From: Prevotellaceae bacterium
Lineage (GTDB): Bacteria; Bacteroidota; Bacteroidia; Bacteroidales; Bacteroidaceae
Direction: 5' to 3'
Length of the DNA stretch: 42,063 bases
Assembly: GCA_029218445.1 (NCBI GenBank)
Contig: JAQXRI010000139.1
Location: 1 to 42,063 of the forward strand
The notes under the pieces: model-generated
What the model was told of the DNA's origin: nothing
The model's input: only the letters and a program-made list of their open reading frames with translations
Database searches by the model: none
Made by a program: the position numbers and the translations under genes
In this document: positions 23,366-31,743 of the stretch, one piece after another
How positions within the stretch are numbered: the first letter of the stretch is position 1
Layout: the number at the start of each line of letters is the position of its first letter

Positions 23366-24700
23366 ATGTATAGAAGACCATTACCTGAATGGAGTTCAGA
23401 ATATCTCGACCCAAAGCAAGAAACGATGTCGAGAGCCGAAATAGAGGCCTTGCAGGTTGAAAGACTCAAGGCCACTGTAGCACAGTGCATGAACAACCCT
23501 GTGTATAAGAAAAGGCTGGAAAAGGCCGGAGTAACTCCTGATAACATTACAAGCGTCGATGACATACGACGCCTGCCGTTTACAACTAAACAAGACTTGC
23601 GCGACACCTATCCCTTCGGGCTTGCCTCAGTGCCGCTCACCGAGTGTGTGCGTCTGCACTCTTCGTCGGGCACCACAGGCAATCCTACCGTAATCCTGCA
23701 CACTCAGAAAGACCTCGACGAATGGGCCAACCAAGTGGCACGCAACCTCTGGATGGTGGGACTCCGTCCCGACGACGTGTTCCAAAACTCATCGGGCTAC
23801 GGCATGTTTACCGGAGGCCTGGGATTCCAGTATGGTGCCGAACGGCTTGGCATGCTCACCATACCGGCTGCCGCAGGCAACTCGCTGAGGCAGATAAAGT
23901 TTATGACCGACTTCGGCACCACCGCCGTCCACGCCGTGCCGTCTTACGTCACACGCCTCCACGAGGTGATGGCTGAACAAGGCATCGACCCGCGCCGCGA
24001 CACCAAGCTGCGCGTTCTCGCCATTGGAGCCGAGCCGCACTCTGAGGAGCAGCGCAAGCGCATCGAAGACATGATGGGGGTAAAGGCATACAACTCGTTT
24101 GGCATGTCGGAAATGTGCGGACCCGGTGTAGGCTTTGAATGCAAGGAACAAAACGGACTCCACTTCTGGGAAGACTACTACATCGTAGAAATTGTCAATC
24201 CCGACACACTTGAGCCGGTGCCTGACGGAGAGATAGGCGAACTGGTGCTCACCACGCTCTGCCGCGAGGCCATGCCGCTGTTGCGCTACCGCACACGCGA
24301 CCTTACGAGAGTGCTCGGCCGAACATGTCCCTGCGGACGAAACCATGTGCGCATCGACCGCATGCGCGGACGCTCCGACGACATGATGGTGCTCAGGGGC
24401 GTAAACATCTTCCCAATACAGATAGAGAAGATACTCATGCAGTTTAAGGAGTTGGCCAGCAACTATCTCATCACCCTCACCACCGACGAGAACAACGACA
24501 ACATGACCGTGGAGGTGGAACTCGAACAGCTGTTTACCGACGACTATCAGCGCCTTACCGCCCTGCAGAAGAAAATCACCCGCGCCCTGAAGGACGAAAT
24601 CCTGCTCACGCCCATCGTAAAGCTCGTGCCAAAGGGCACACTGCCAGTGAGCGACGGCAAGGCAGTGCGTGTGATAGACAAACGTACGGTTTACAAATAA
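23366..24700 (+). CDS. paaK: Phenylacetate-CoA ligase (first copy)
   Basis: This 444-residue member of the AMP-forming acyl-CoA synthetase superfamily activates phenylacetate or a related arylacetate with ATP and CoA; the reaction is reversible in principle. Evidence: LPFTTKQDLRDTYPFGL, the P-loop-like RLHSSSGTTGNPTV, NSFGMSEMCGPGVGFECKEQ (adenylate binding), LRYRTRDLTRVLGRTCPCGR, the hinge region RMRGRSDDMMVLRGVNIFPIQIE, and the C-terminal lysine region VSDGKAVRVIDKR. PaaK enzymes of about 430-440 residues are standard. It sits immediately after iorAB, which make or use arylacetyl-CoA, so its partner substrate is probably the product of IorAB. Confidence 0.93.
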   Translation: MYRRPLPEWSSEYLDPKQETMSRAEIEALQVERLKATVAQCMNNPVYKKRLEKAGVTPDNITSVDDIRRLPFTTKQDLRDTYPFGLASVPLTECVRLHSSSGTTGNPTVILHTQKDLDEWANQVARNLWMVGLRPDDVFQNSSGYGMFTGGLGFQYGAERLGMLTIPAAAGNSLRQIKFMTDFGTTAVHAVPSYVTRLHEVMAEQGIDPRRDTKLRVLAIGAEPHSEEQRKRIEDMMGVKAYNSFGMSEMCGPGVGFECKEQNGLHFWEDYYIVEIVNPDTLEPVPDGEIGELVLTTLCREAMPLLRYRTRDLTRVLGRTCPCGRNHVRIDRMRGRSDDMMVLRGVNIFPIQIEKILMQFKELASNYLITLTTDENNDNMTVEVELEQLFTDDYQRLTALQKKITRALKDEILLTPIVKLVPKGTLPVSDGKAVRVIDKRTVYK

Positions 24701-24704
24701 CTGC

Positions 24705-24732
24705 TTGACGAAAAAGCAAGTCAACTCGTCAA
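24705..24732. repeat. Short inverted repeat before the ACT gene
   Basis: TTGACGA (24705-24711) and TCGTCAA (24726-24732) are exact inverted copies, with an inner CTTG/CAAG pairing. The same GTTGACGA sequence forms the ends of the long palindrome at 14251-14389, so this may be a short relic of that repeat family. It could also act as a weak intercistronic hairpin. Confidence 0.45.
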
Positions 24733-24749
24733 CCTAAAAAAATACAATT

Positions 24750-25184
24750 ATGACAATAAAACAACTATCAATCTTCATCGAAAACCGCAGCGGAGCATTG
24801 CTGCGCATTCTTGAAATGTTGCGCGACAACGACATCAGCATAGTGGTAAGCACATTGGGCGACACCGACGGCTTCGGCATCTATCGCGTCATCTGCAGCA
24901 ATACCGAGAAGGCTTTCCGTGTGCTGCGCGACAAGAACATCTCGGCCACCGTCACCAATGTCTATGCCATCCGCCTGGCCACCAACAAGCCCGGAGCGGC
25001 TGCCGAAATAGTAGAGCTAATGACCAAGGCCGGCACAGGCATAAAATACATGTATTCGTTTATGTTTGGAGGCAACGGCATCGTAGTGTTCCGCCCCAAC
25101 GACAACGATAAGGCCGAAGAAACCATCATGCTCAACAAACTGGACTATATCACCGAAGAAGACCTCGCACAGCAGGAAAACTGA
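24750..25184 (+). CDS. Tandem ACT-domain protein
   Basis: The 144-residue cytoplasmic protein consists of two ACT domains (about 3-68 and 70-138): TIKQLSIFIENRSGALLRIL with the ligand-binding turn, and VYAIRLATNKPGAAAEIVELM with the matching second copy. ACT domains bind amino acids. Small stand-alone ACT proteins commonly accompany phenylacetate-CoA ligase and indolepyruvate oxidoreductase genes in anaerobes, so this one probably senses an aromatic amino acid and modulates one of the enzymes; that role is inferred from context only. It lies 49 bases after the ligase and 32 before the porin gene. Confidence 0.88.
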   Translation: MTIKQLSIFIENRSGALLRILEMLRDNDISIVVSTLGDTDGFGIYRVICSNTEKAFRVLRDKNISATVTNVYAIRLATNKPGAAAEIVELMTKAGTGIKYMYSFMFGGNGIVVFRPNDNDKAEETIMLNKLDYITEEDLAQQEN

Positions 25185-25216
25185 ATATTTAACACAACAG
25201 AAACTATATTACTCGT

Positions 25217-26311
25217 ATGAAAAGAACAATCCCATTTATTGTAGCTCTTGTTTTTGCTGCAACGACCGCTTGGGCCGAGACCAACAGCCCACCCGAGACC
25301 AACAACGAGAAGGACCTGAAGTATTGGGCCAATGCCGTCGCCTCGCGCATAAAGGTGACCGGCTATGCCCAAGCTGGCTACACGGCTACGATGCAGGAAC
25401 ACGGCAACAACACAAACACATTCGACATGAAGCGCGCCATACTTATGGTGGCAGGCGAAATAACGCCTGAGTTCTACGCCTTTTTTATGCACGACTTCAA
25501 GAGCAAGGACATGCAGGAATACTATCTCGAATACAGGCCGAGCAAGACGTTCCGCCTGCGCTTCGGACAGTCGAAGATAGAGCTGTCGATGGAAAACCCC
25601 ATGTCGCCCACGGTGCTTGAAAGCATCGGCCCCATGTCGCAGAGCGTCTATTGGCTCTGCGGCTCCGACCCCCTCATGGCCAATCCCGCAGGGCGCGACA
25701 TGGGCCTCATGGCCTACGGCGACCTCTTCAACAACAAGCTGCGCTACGTGCTGGAAGTGGTGAATGGCGGACAAACCAACACCGCCGACAAAGACAACCG
25801 GAAGAACATAATAGCAAAGCTCGAATACAGGCCTGAGCCAAACTTCCGCATCTCGGCATCAGGACAGCTCGGCTACGGGTATGCCGTCAACAACTCCGCC
25901 TACAACACTACCGTGACGGAAGGCGAGACATACCGCCAAAACCGATATGCCGTGGGCGTGGAGTGGAAGTCGAAGAAGACGGGCACCGACTATCACAAAA
26001 ACCGCTGCGTAACCATACGCACCGAGGCCCTTGGCGGCAAGGATGGCGACTGCAACAGCTTTGGCGCCTACATCTCGTCGGCAGTGCCCATCTACAAGGG
26101 GTTCGACTTTGTAGCCATGGCCGACTACATGAACTACAACACCGACGCAAAGCTCAAGAAAACCAACCTCATGGCAGGTCTGCAATACTGGATATTCAAG
26201 AAGTGCCGCCTTCAGGCACAATACACCTACAGCCTGCGCAGCGATGCCATGAAAATGCTTCAGGGCAACAATCAGAGCATAATACAAACACAAGTACAAG
26301 TGGCATTTTAA
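25217..26311 (+). CDS. Porin, phosphate-selective porin O/P family
   Basis: The 364-residue protein has a signal peptide (about 1-21, MKRTIPFIVALVFAATTAWA) and then an outer-membrane barrel resembling OprO/OprP-type porins: VTGYAQAGYTATMQEHG, FDMKRAILMVAGEITPEFYAFFMHDF, LEYRPSKTFRLRFGQSKIELSMENPMS, and a C-terminal strand ending TQVQVAF with a final Phe. It should form a channel for small anionic solutes. Three bases separate it from the following symporter gene, so the pair are clearly co-expressed; arylacetate anions are the obvious candidates as cargo given the flanking ligases. Confidence 0.88.
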   Translation: MKRTIPFIVALVFAATTAWAETNSPPETNNEKDLKYWANAVASRIKVTGYAQAGYTATMQEHGNNTNTFDMKRAILMVAGEITPEFYAFFMHDFKSKDMQEYYLEYRPSKTFRLRFGQSKIELSMENPMSPTVLESIGPMSQSVYWLCGSDPLMANPAGRDMGLMAYGDLFNNKLRYVLEVVNGGQTNTADKDNRKNIIAKLEYRPEPNFRISASGQLGYGYAVNNSAYNTTVTEGETYRQNRYAVGVEWKSKKTGTDYHKNRCVTIRTEALGGKDGDCNSFGAYISSAVPIYKGFDFVAMADYMNYNTDAKLKKTNLMAGLQYWIFKKCRLQAQYTYSLRSDAMKMLQGNNQSIIQTQVQVAF

Positions 26312-26314
26312 GAT

Positions 26315-27901
26315 ATGTTTATAAAAATATTACTTACGATAGTTTTCCTCTGCATCACGGTGGCAGTGGGAATATATTCGAGAAAGCAGGCAAAGTCGGT
26401 TGACGGCTTTGTGCTTGGAGGCCGCTCGGTAGGACCTTGGCTCACCGCCTTCGCCTACGGCACCTCCTATTTCTCCGCCGTGGTTTTCGTTGGCTATGCC
26501 GGACAGTTTGGCTGGAAATACGGCCTGTCGGCGTCGTGGATAGGCGTGGGCAACGCCGTCATAGGCTCGTTGCTCGCATGGCTCGTGCTCGGCAAGCGCA
26601 CCAAGTTGATGACTCAGCACATACAGAGCCGCACCATGCCCGACTTCTTCGGCACACGCTATGCCGACGAGGGACTGCGCGTGGCGGCGTCCATCATTGC
26701 CTTTGTGTTTCTCATTCCCTACACGGCGGGCGTGTATATGGGCATCTCCAAACTCTTTGAGATGGGCTTTGGCATTCCCTATGAATACTGCGCCATGATC
26801 ATGGCCATGCTCACCGCCGTCTATGTCATTCTCGGCGGCTACAAGGCAACGGCCATCAACGACTTCATTCAGGGTGTCATCATGCTCTTTGGCATTACCA
26901 CCGTCATTGCCGTGGTGCTCAACAGTCAGGGCGGACTGTCGGAAGCCGTCTCGAAAATGTGCGATGCCGTGCCCACGGCCCACGACCTTGATGACAAGTC
27001 GGGCCTGTTTGACCATTTCCAGCCTGGCGACTTCGCCTCGTGGTTTGGCCCCGCCCCGCTCAGTCTTCTTGGCGTTGTCGTGCTGACGTCGCTCGGCACA
27101 TGGGGCTTGCCTCAGATGGTGGGCAAGTTCTACTCCATCACCGACGAGTCGGCCATCCGCCGCGGCACCATCATTTCCACCATCTTCGCCCTTGTCGTGT
27201 CGGGCGGCTGCTATTTCCTTGGCAGCTTCGGCCGCCTGTTTCCCGAGCCGGCCTTCAGCGTCGAAAAGCACAAGTATGCCTACGACAGCATTGTGCCCTC
27301 GATGCTTGAGACACTGCCCGACGTGCTCATAGCCCTCGTGGTGCTTCTCGTCCTTTCGGCCTCGATGTCAACCCTTGCCTCGCTCGTGCTCACATCGTCG
27401 TCAACCATGACCCTCGACCTTATCTATCGCGACAAGAAGTCGCAGGAAGGCGAAGTGGAGGGAGGCGAGATTGACGACCTCGTGGCCGAGAAGGTCGAGC
27501 GTCGCAAGGTGCTTGTCATGCGTGTGCTTATAGTGTTCTTCATCGCTCTCTCGCTGATGATAGCACTCAATCCTCCGCAGTTCATCGCCCAGCTCATGGG
27601 CATCTCGTGGGGAGCCCTTGCCGGCGCCTTCCTTGCTCCGTTCCTTATGGGACTCTACTGGAAGGGCGTCACCCGTCTTTCCGTATGGGCATGCTTCGTG
27701 TGGGGCGTAGGCCTCACCTTGGTCAACATGATGCTTGGCAACGCACTGATGAATCCCATCGACTGTGGTGCGGTGGCAATGGTGGGTGGCTTTGCCGTAG
27801 TGTTCGTCGTCAGCCTCTTCACGCCGAAGATGAAACACGAGACAGTAAACGACATTTTCAAATGCTATTTGGGAAAGAGAAGTTATAACTCCCCAAAATA
27901 A
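26315..27901 (+). CDS. Sodium:solute symporter (SSS family)
   Basis: The 528-residue inner-membrane protein shows the SSS pattern of about 13 helices: MFIKILLTIVFLCITVAVGIY first, then DGFVLGGRSVGPWLTAFAYG, FFGTRYADEGLRVAAS, YVILGGYKATAINDFIQGVI (the family signature), and a late block MGISWGALAGAFLAPFLMGLYWKG. Members use Na+ to import carboxylates, sugars, amino acids or vitamins. Here it is placed between a porin and a thioesterase and flanked by two arylacetate ligases, so arylacetate uptake (or efflux) is likely. The last codons overlap a CTCCC/CTTCCC repeat that continues into the gap, and the C-terminus ends KRSYNSPK. Confidence 0.9.
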   Translation: MFIKILLTIVFLCITVAVGIYSRKQAKSVDGFVLGGRSVGPWLTAFAYGTSYFSAVVFVGYAGQFGWKYGLSASWIGVGNAVIGSLLAWLVLGKRTKLMTQHIQSRTMPDFFGTRYADEGLRVAASIIAFVFLIPYTAGVYMGISKLFEMGFGIPYEYCAMIMAMLTAVYVILGGYKATAINDFIQGVIMLFGITTVIAVVLNSQGGLSEAVSKMCDAVPTAHDLDDKSGLFDHFQPGDFASWFGPAPLSLLGVVVLTSLGTWGLPQMVGKFYSITDESAIRRGTIISTIFALVVSGGCYFLGSFGRLFPEPAFSVEKHKYAYDSIVPSMLETLPDVLIALVVLLVLSASMSTLASLVLTSSSTMTLDLIYRDKKSQEGEVEGGEIDDLVAEKVERRKVLVMRVLIVFFIALSLMIALNPPQFIAQLMGISWGALAGAFLAPFLMGLYWKGVTRLSVWACFVWGVGLTLVNMMLGNALMNPIDCGAVAMVGGFAVVFVVSLFTPKMKHETVNDIFKCYLGKRSYNSPK

Positions 27902-27920
27902 CTTCCCAAAAAATAGAACA

Positions 27921-28334
27921 ATGAACGAGTTAAAGGATTTTCTCAACAAGGGCGACCGCTTCGCGGCTACCAACGGCATGCAGCTCACCGAGGTGCGTGA
28001 GGGCTATGCTCGTGCTGAGATGAAGGTTGAAGAGCGCCACCTCAACGGAGCCCGCGTATGTCAGGGCGGAGCCTACTTCACCCTTGCCGACCTTGCCTTT
28101 GCCGCCGTGACGAACTCGCGCGGCATGGTAACCCTTGGCATACAGAACAGCATCACCTTCCTGCAGTCGGCCCACGAGGGCGACACCCTCATTGCCGAAG
28201 CCTACGAAACCTTCAACCACCACCGCCTCCCCTTCTGCGAGATGCGCGTCACCAACCAAAACGGCGACCTCCTCTGCGTAGTCACTGGTACGGCGTATAG
28301 GACAAGGAAGGAGTGGGGGAGAGTCAACCGCTAA
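27921..28334 (+). CDS. PaaI-type hotdog thioesterase
   Basis: This 137-residue hotdog-fold protein matches the PaaI phenylacetyl-CoA thioesterase family: EVREGYARAEMKVEERHLNGARVCQGGAYFTLADLAFAAVTNSRG, with the helix that carries the catalytic Asp in TLADLAFA, and GDTLIAEAYETFNHHRLPFCEMRVT. It hydrolyses aryl- or hydroxyaryl-acetyl-CoA thioesters, freeing CoA. It follows the symporter by 19 bases. In this cluster it could relieve sequestration of CoA as stalled arylacetyl-CoA, since the pathway otherwise handles CoA esters at every step. Confidence 0.9.
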   Translation: MNELKDFLNKGDRFAATNGMQLTEVREGYARAEMKVEERHLNGARVCQGGAYFTLADLAFAAVTNSRGMVTLGIQNSITFLQSAHEGDTLIAEAYETFNHHRLPFCEMRVTNQNGDLLCVVTGTAYRTRKEWGRVNR

Positions 28335-28543
28335 TAACGCGCTTGAGATTAAAAAATTAAAGAATTAAAAAATTAAAGTTCTTTTGCGGCTACTGGTGGT
28401 GTGGGCGTCCCACCCAATACCCTCTACCCACTCCCCTCTCCCCGCCAACAAGCTATTCTCTACCCTCTACCTTCCAAAATATCTCTCACTTCTCACCTCT
28501 CATCTCTTAAAAGATAACAATAATTAAACACAATAAAAAAACT
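28335..28543. repeat. Composite intergenic repeat before the second ligase gene
   Basis: This 209-base gap shares its parts with the gap at 23041-23349: CGCGCTTGA near the start, an ATTAAAAAATTAAAG stretch, a hairpin GTGGG/CCCAC at 28401-28413 within GGTGTGGGCGTCCC, and then a long pyrimidine-rich array (CCTCTAC, CTCACCTCT) up to 28507. The order of the parts differs between the two copies. No promoter of the TAnnTTTG type is visible. Confidence 0.65.
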
Positions 28544-29848
28544 ATGATTTTAAACAGAGCAATGGAATGCATGGACCGCGAGTCGATGCGCAAACTACAG
28601 ACCGAACGTCTAAAGAAAACAGTAAAGACATGTTATGAAAAAGTGCCCTTCTACCGCCGCAAGATGGACAAAATGGGCATCAAGCCAGACGACATACAGT
28701 CAATAGACGACATACATCGTCTGCCGTTCACCACCAAGCACGACTTGCGCGACGAATATCCCTTTGGCTTGCAGGCTGTTCCACAAAGCGAAGTGGTGCG
28801 CATCCACGCCTCTTCAGGCACCACAGGAAAGCCAGTTGTCGGCACATACACCAAAAACGACCTCGCCATGTGGGCCGAAGGCGCAGCACGCGTCATGGCC
28901 GCAGGAGGCGTCAGCAAGGGCGACATCGTGCAGGTGAGCTACGGCTACGGACTCTTCACCGGCGGACTTGGCGCACACGACGCGGCAGGACTGCTCGGAG
29001 CCGTTCAGTTGCCCACGTCGGCAGGCAACTCCGAAAAGCAGATAATGCTCATGAAAGACTTCGGCTCAACAGTGCTTTGCTGCACGCCGTCCTATGCCCT
29101 TCACCTTGCCGAGGTAATCGAGAAGAGCGACAGCGTGAAGAAAGAAGACCTCCTGCTGCGAGTGGGCTTCTTCGGAGCCGAGCCTTGGACCGAGGGCATG
29201 CGCAAGGAACTGCAGGAGCGGCTGGGCATCAAGGCCATCGACATCTACGGACTTACCGAGATGTGCGGCCCTGGCGTGGGCGGCGAGTGCGAGTTCCAAA
29301 ACGGCACCCACCTCTGGGAAGACATGTTCTATCCCGAAATAATCAATCCCGACACCCTTGAGCCATGCGAGCCGGGAGAGTTTGGCGAACTTGTGTTCAC
29401 CTCGCTCTGCAAGGAAGCCATGCCTATACTGCGCTACCGCACACGCGACCTCACACGCCTCATCTACGACAAGTGCGAGTGTGGACGTACGGCAGTGCGC
29501 ATGGACCGCATCCTTGGCCGTTCCGACGACATGATGATTATTCGCGGCGTAAACGTATTCCCAAGTCAGATAGAAACCTGCCTCACCGAGTTCCCTGCCT
29601 TCACCGCACAGTATTTCATCACCGTCGATCGCAAGAACAACGAAGACACCTTCGACCTCGACGTCGAGCTGCGCAGCGAATACTTCTCGCCCAACCCGTC
29701 GAAGCAGATGCCTTACATCAAGCCTCTCTACGACCGCATCGTGTCGATGGTGGGCATCAAGCCCAACATCCACATCAAGGAGCCAGGACAAATCCAACGC
29801 TCCATCGGAAAAGCAAAACACGTAAACGACAAGCGAGTGTTTAAATAG
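28544..29848 (+). CDS. paaK: Phenylacetate-CoA ligase (second copy)
   Basis: The 434-residue paralogue of the ligase at 23366 keeps all family motifs: RIHASSGTTGKPVVGTYT, SYGYGLFTGGLGAHDAAGLL, IYGLTEMCGPGVGGECEFQN, RYRTRDLTRLIYDKCECGR, RILGRSDDMMIIRGVNVFPSQIE and the C-terminal SIGKAKHVNDKR with the expected lysine. The two copies are clearly related along their whole length but differ around the substrate pocket, so they may prefer different arylacetates (phenyl-, hydroxyphenyl- or indole-acetate). The upstream gap carries repeats related to those before the first copy, and 148 bases with a large hairpin separate it from the aminotransferase gene. Confidence 0.93.
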   Translation: MILNRAMECMDRESMRKLQTERLKKTVKTCYEKVPFYRRKMDKMGIKPDDIQSIDDIHRLPFTTKHDLRDEYPFGLQAVPQSEVVRIHASSGTTGKPVVGTYTKNDLAMWAEGAARVMAAGGVSKGDIVQVSYGYGLFTGGLGAHDAAGLLGAVQLPTSAGNSEKQIMLMKDFGSTVLCCTPSYALHLAEVIEKSDSVKKEDLLLRVGFFGAEPWTEGMRKELQERLGIKAIDIYGLTEMCGPGVGGECEFQNGTHLWEDMFYPEIINPDTLEPCEPGEFGELVFTSLCKEAMPILRYRTRDLTRLIYDKCECGRTAVRMDRILGRSDDMMIIRGVNVFPSQIETCLTEFPAFTAQYFITVDRKNNEDTFDLDVELRSEYFSPNPSKQMPYIKPLYDRIVSMVGIKPNIHIKEPGQIQRSIGKAKHVNDKRVFK

Positions 29849-29889
29849 CACGATGTGCTAAAACTGCGTTAAAGTCGCTTTGCGATAAA

Positions 29890-29969
29890 ACTGCGTTAAA
29901 GATTAAAAGCGCGTTGCGCTTAAAAAGCTGCGCAGTACGTATTTAAGCGCAAAGCGCTTTTAACGCAGT
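29890..29969. repeat. Large imperfect hairpin between ligase and aminotransferase genes
   Basis: ACTGCGTTAAA (29890-29900) pairs with TTTAACGCAGT (29959-29969), AAAAGCGC (29905-29912) with GCGCTTTT (29954-29961), and TTGCGCTTAAA (29914-29924) with TTTAAGCGCAA (29942-29952). A further direct copy of ACTGCGTTAAA lies just upstream near 29865. The structure lacks a T-run, so it may be a REP-like element affecting mRNA stability rather than a terminator. Confidence 0.65.
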
Positions 29970-29996
29970 CTTCATGAAATTTTAATAATTATTATT

Positions 29997-31319
29997 ATGA
30001 ACACACCATTAGATTACAACATCGTCACCCGCGCCATCGACGAGATGGGCCTGGGCGACTTCTCCGAAGCCACCATCCGCGACATACAGAGCTTGTCGCG
30101 CAAGTTGGAAGAAGCTACGGGGCAAACGGTCATCCACCTTGAGATGGGTGTGCCAGGTCTTCAACCTTCTGAAATAGCATTGCGTGCCGAACAGGAGGCA
30201 TTGGCCGGCGGCTGCGCCACCATCTATCCGCCCAACGGCGGCATACCGCGCATTAAGAACGCCGCCTCGCGATTCGTCAAGGCCTTCATCGGAGTTGACA
30301 TCGACCCGCTGTGCTGCATTCCCACCACCGGCTCAATGCAGGGCACCTTCGCCACCTTCACCATCTGGCGCCACGCCTTCACGGCCAACGCGAAAGGCCA
30401 GCCTACAGTGCTGTTCATCAATCCCGGATTCCCCGTACAGACAACACAGTGCGAAGTGATAGGCATCAGGCACATGGGACTCGACATTCACGGCTATCGC
30501 GGCAGCCAGCTCATAGCCAAGCTCCATCAGATTGTGTCTGAAAACAACATCTGCGGCATCGTCTATTCCAATCCCAACAACCCCTCGTGGGTGTGCTTCA
30601 ACGAAGAAGAGCTTGAGGGCATTGGCCGCCTCGCCACTCAGCATGACTTCATCGTGCTGGAAGACCTTGCCTACTTTGCCATGGACTTCCGCCGCGACCT
30701 GTCGCATCCGTTCCAGGCACCCTATCAGGCCACTGTTGCGCGCTACACCGACAATTACATGCTGTCCATCTCAGGCTCCAAGGCCTTCTCCTACGCCGGC
30801 CAGCGCATTGGCGTTTGCTGCATAAGCAACAAGCTCTACCATCGCGTGTTTCCGTCGCTCGAGCAGAACTTCGGAGTGGGCGAGTTTGGCAATTTCTTTG
30901 CCAACCGCCTCATGTACACCTTCTCCAGCGGCACTACCCACAGCGTGCAGCATGCCATGTCGGCGCTTATGGAGGCCGCCTGCGACGGTTCCTATTGCTT
31001 CCTCGACGACGTGAAGGAATATGGCCGCCGTGCCAAGTTCATGAAGGAAGTGCTACTGTCCAATGGCTTTTACCTCGTGTATGACAACGACCTCGGTGCG
31101 CCCCTTGCCGACGGCTTCTATTTCACCGTGCAATATCCTGGCATGAACGACCTCCAGCTCACGCGCCAGCTGATGTACTACGGCATAGCCGTCTATCCTC
31201 TCGACACCATGGGCTCTACGCAGCAAGGCGTGCGCATCTGCACCTCCTTTTTCGCCGACAGTCTCCGCGACCTGTTCAAGCAGCGCATCGAAGCCTTCCG
31301 ACGGAACAACGCCGTGTGA
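29997..31319 (+). CDS. PLP-dependent class I/II aminotransferase
   Basis: This 440-residue fold-type I enzyme transfers an amino group between an amino acid and a 2-oxoacid. Motifs: the N-terminal dimer and substrate region TVIHLEMGVPGLQPSE, CIPTTGSMQGTFATF for phosphate contacts, SNPNNPSWVCFNEEEL, VLEDLAYFAMDF, and SISGSKAFSYAGQRIG in which Lys262 binds pyridoxal phosphate. The conserved C-terminal Arg that grips the substrate carboxylate should be in QGVRICTSFF. As the last gene of the cluster it probably links phenylalanine, tyrosine or tryptophan with their arylpyruvates, the substrates of IorAB. Its exact substrate cannot be read from the sequence. Confidence 0.9.
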   Translation: MNTPLDYNIVTRAIDEMGLGDFSEATIRDIQSLSRKLEEATGQTVIHLEMGVPGLQPSEIALRAEQEALAGGCATIYPPNGGIPRIKNAASRFVKAFIGVDIDPLCCIPTTGSMQGTFATFTIWRHAFTANAKGQPTVLFINPGFPVQTTQCEVIGIRHMGLDIHGYRGSQLIAKLHQIVSENNICGIVYSNPNNPSWVCFNEEELEGIGRLATQHDFIVLEDLAYFAMDFRRDLSHPFQAPYQATVARYTDNYMLSISGSKAFSYAGQRIGVCCISNKLYHRVFPSLEQNFGVGEFGNFFANRLMYTFSSGTTHSVQHAMSALMEAACDGSYCFLDDVKEYGRRAKFMKEVLLSNGFYLVYDNDLGAPLADGFYFTVQYPGMNDLQLTRQLMYYGIAVYPLDTMGSTQQGVRICTSFFADSLRDLFKQRIEAFRRNNAV

Positions 31320-31403
31320 ATGGCTTGACAACCCATGCGGGCATACCATACCTGAAATTTATGGGTAGCAAGGTAGCATTTGCCAATTGTGTGGCGTGGT
31401 TGC

Positions 31404-31451
31404 AATATTTTCCTCCCGATGAAAATATTGTTTCCACGTGAGGAAACAATA
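31404..31451. repeat. Overlapping, mutually exclusive inverted repeats
   Basis: AATATTTTC (31404-31412) can pair with GAAAATATT (31421-31429); the latter overlaps TATTGTTTCC (31426-31435), which can pair with GGAAACAATA (31442-31451). TTTCCTC (31409-31415) can also pair with GAGGAAA (31440-31446). The sequence lies about 100 bases after the aminotransferase stop, with a T-rich run (CTTTTTTT) at 31471-31478. Confidence 0.55.
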
Positions 31452-31743
31452 AAAATGTTACTTTGTTACCCTTTTTTTAAACGTGAGCCCGACAAAATGT
31501 TTCCAATCGAAAAAACGCCGTAGGCAGTTTAACCGTTAAGGCAATTCGTCGAACATGCGTTTTAAGGCTTTGTTTTTTACAAAACGCATAATCATCATAA
31601 CATTCTCAAACCTCATTTCAACGATTTCTAAAAAAGTAAAACCTTGAAAACAAGAATAAAGAAACAAATATAAACCTATTTGAAACATATACCAACCATC
31701 AAAATATTCTGCCGAAAAAATATAGAAAAAAGTTATAAAAATG

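Noticed and set aside
26330..27271. 313-codon open frame on the minus strand inside the symporter gene
   Set aside because: It is antisense to a complete SSS transporter; long shadow frames are common in this GC-rich coding sequence.
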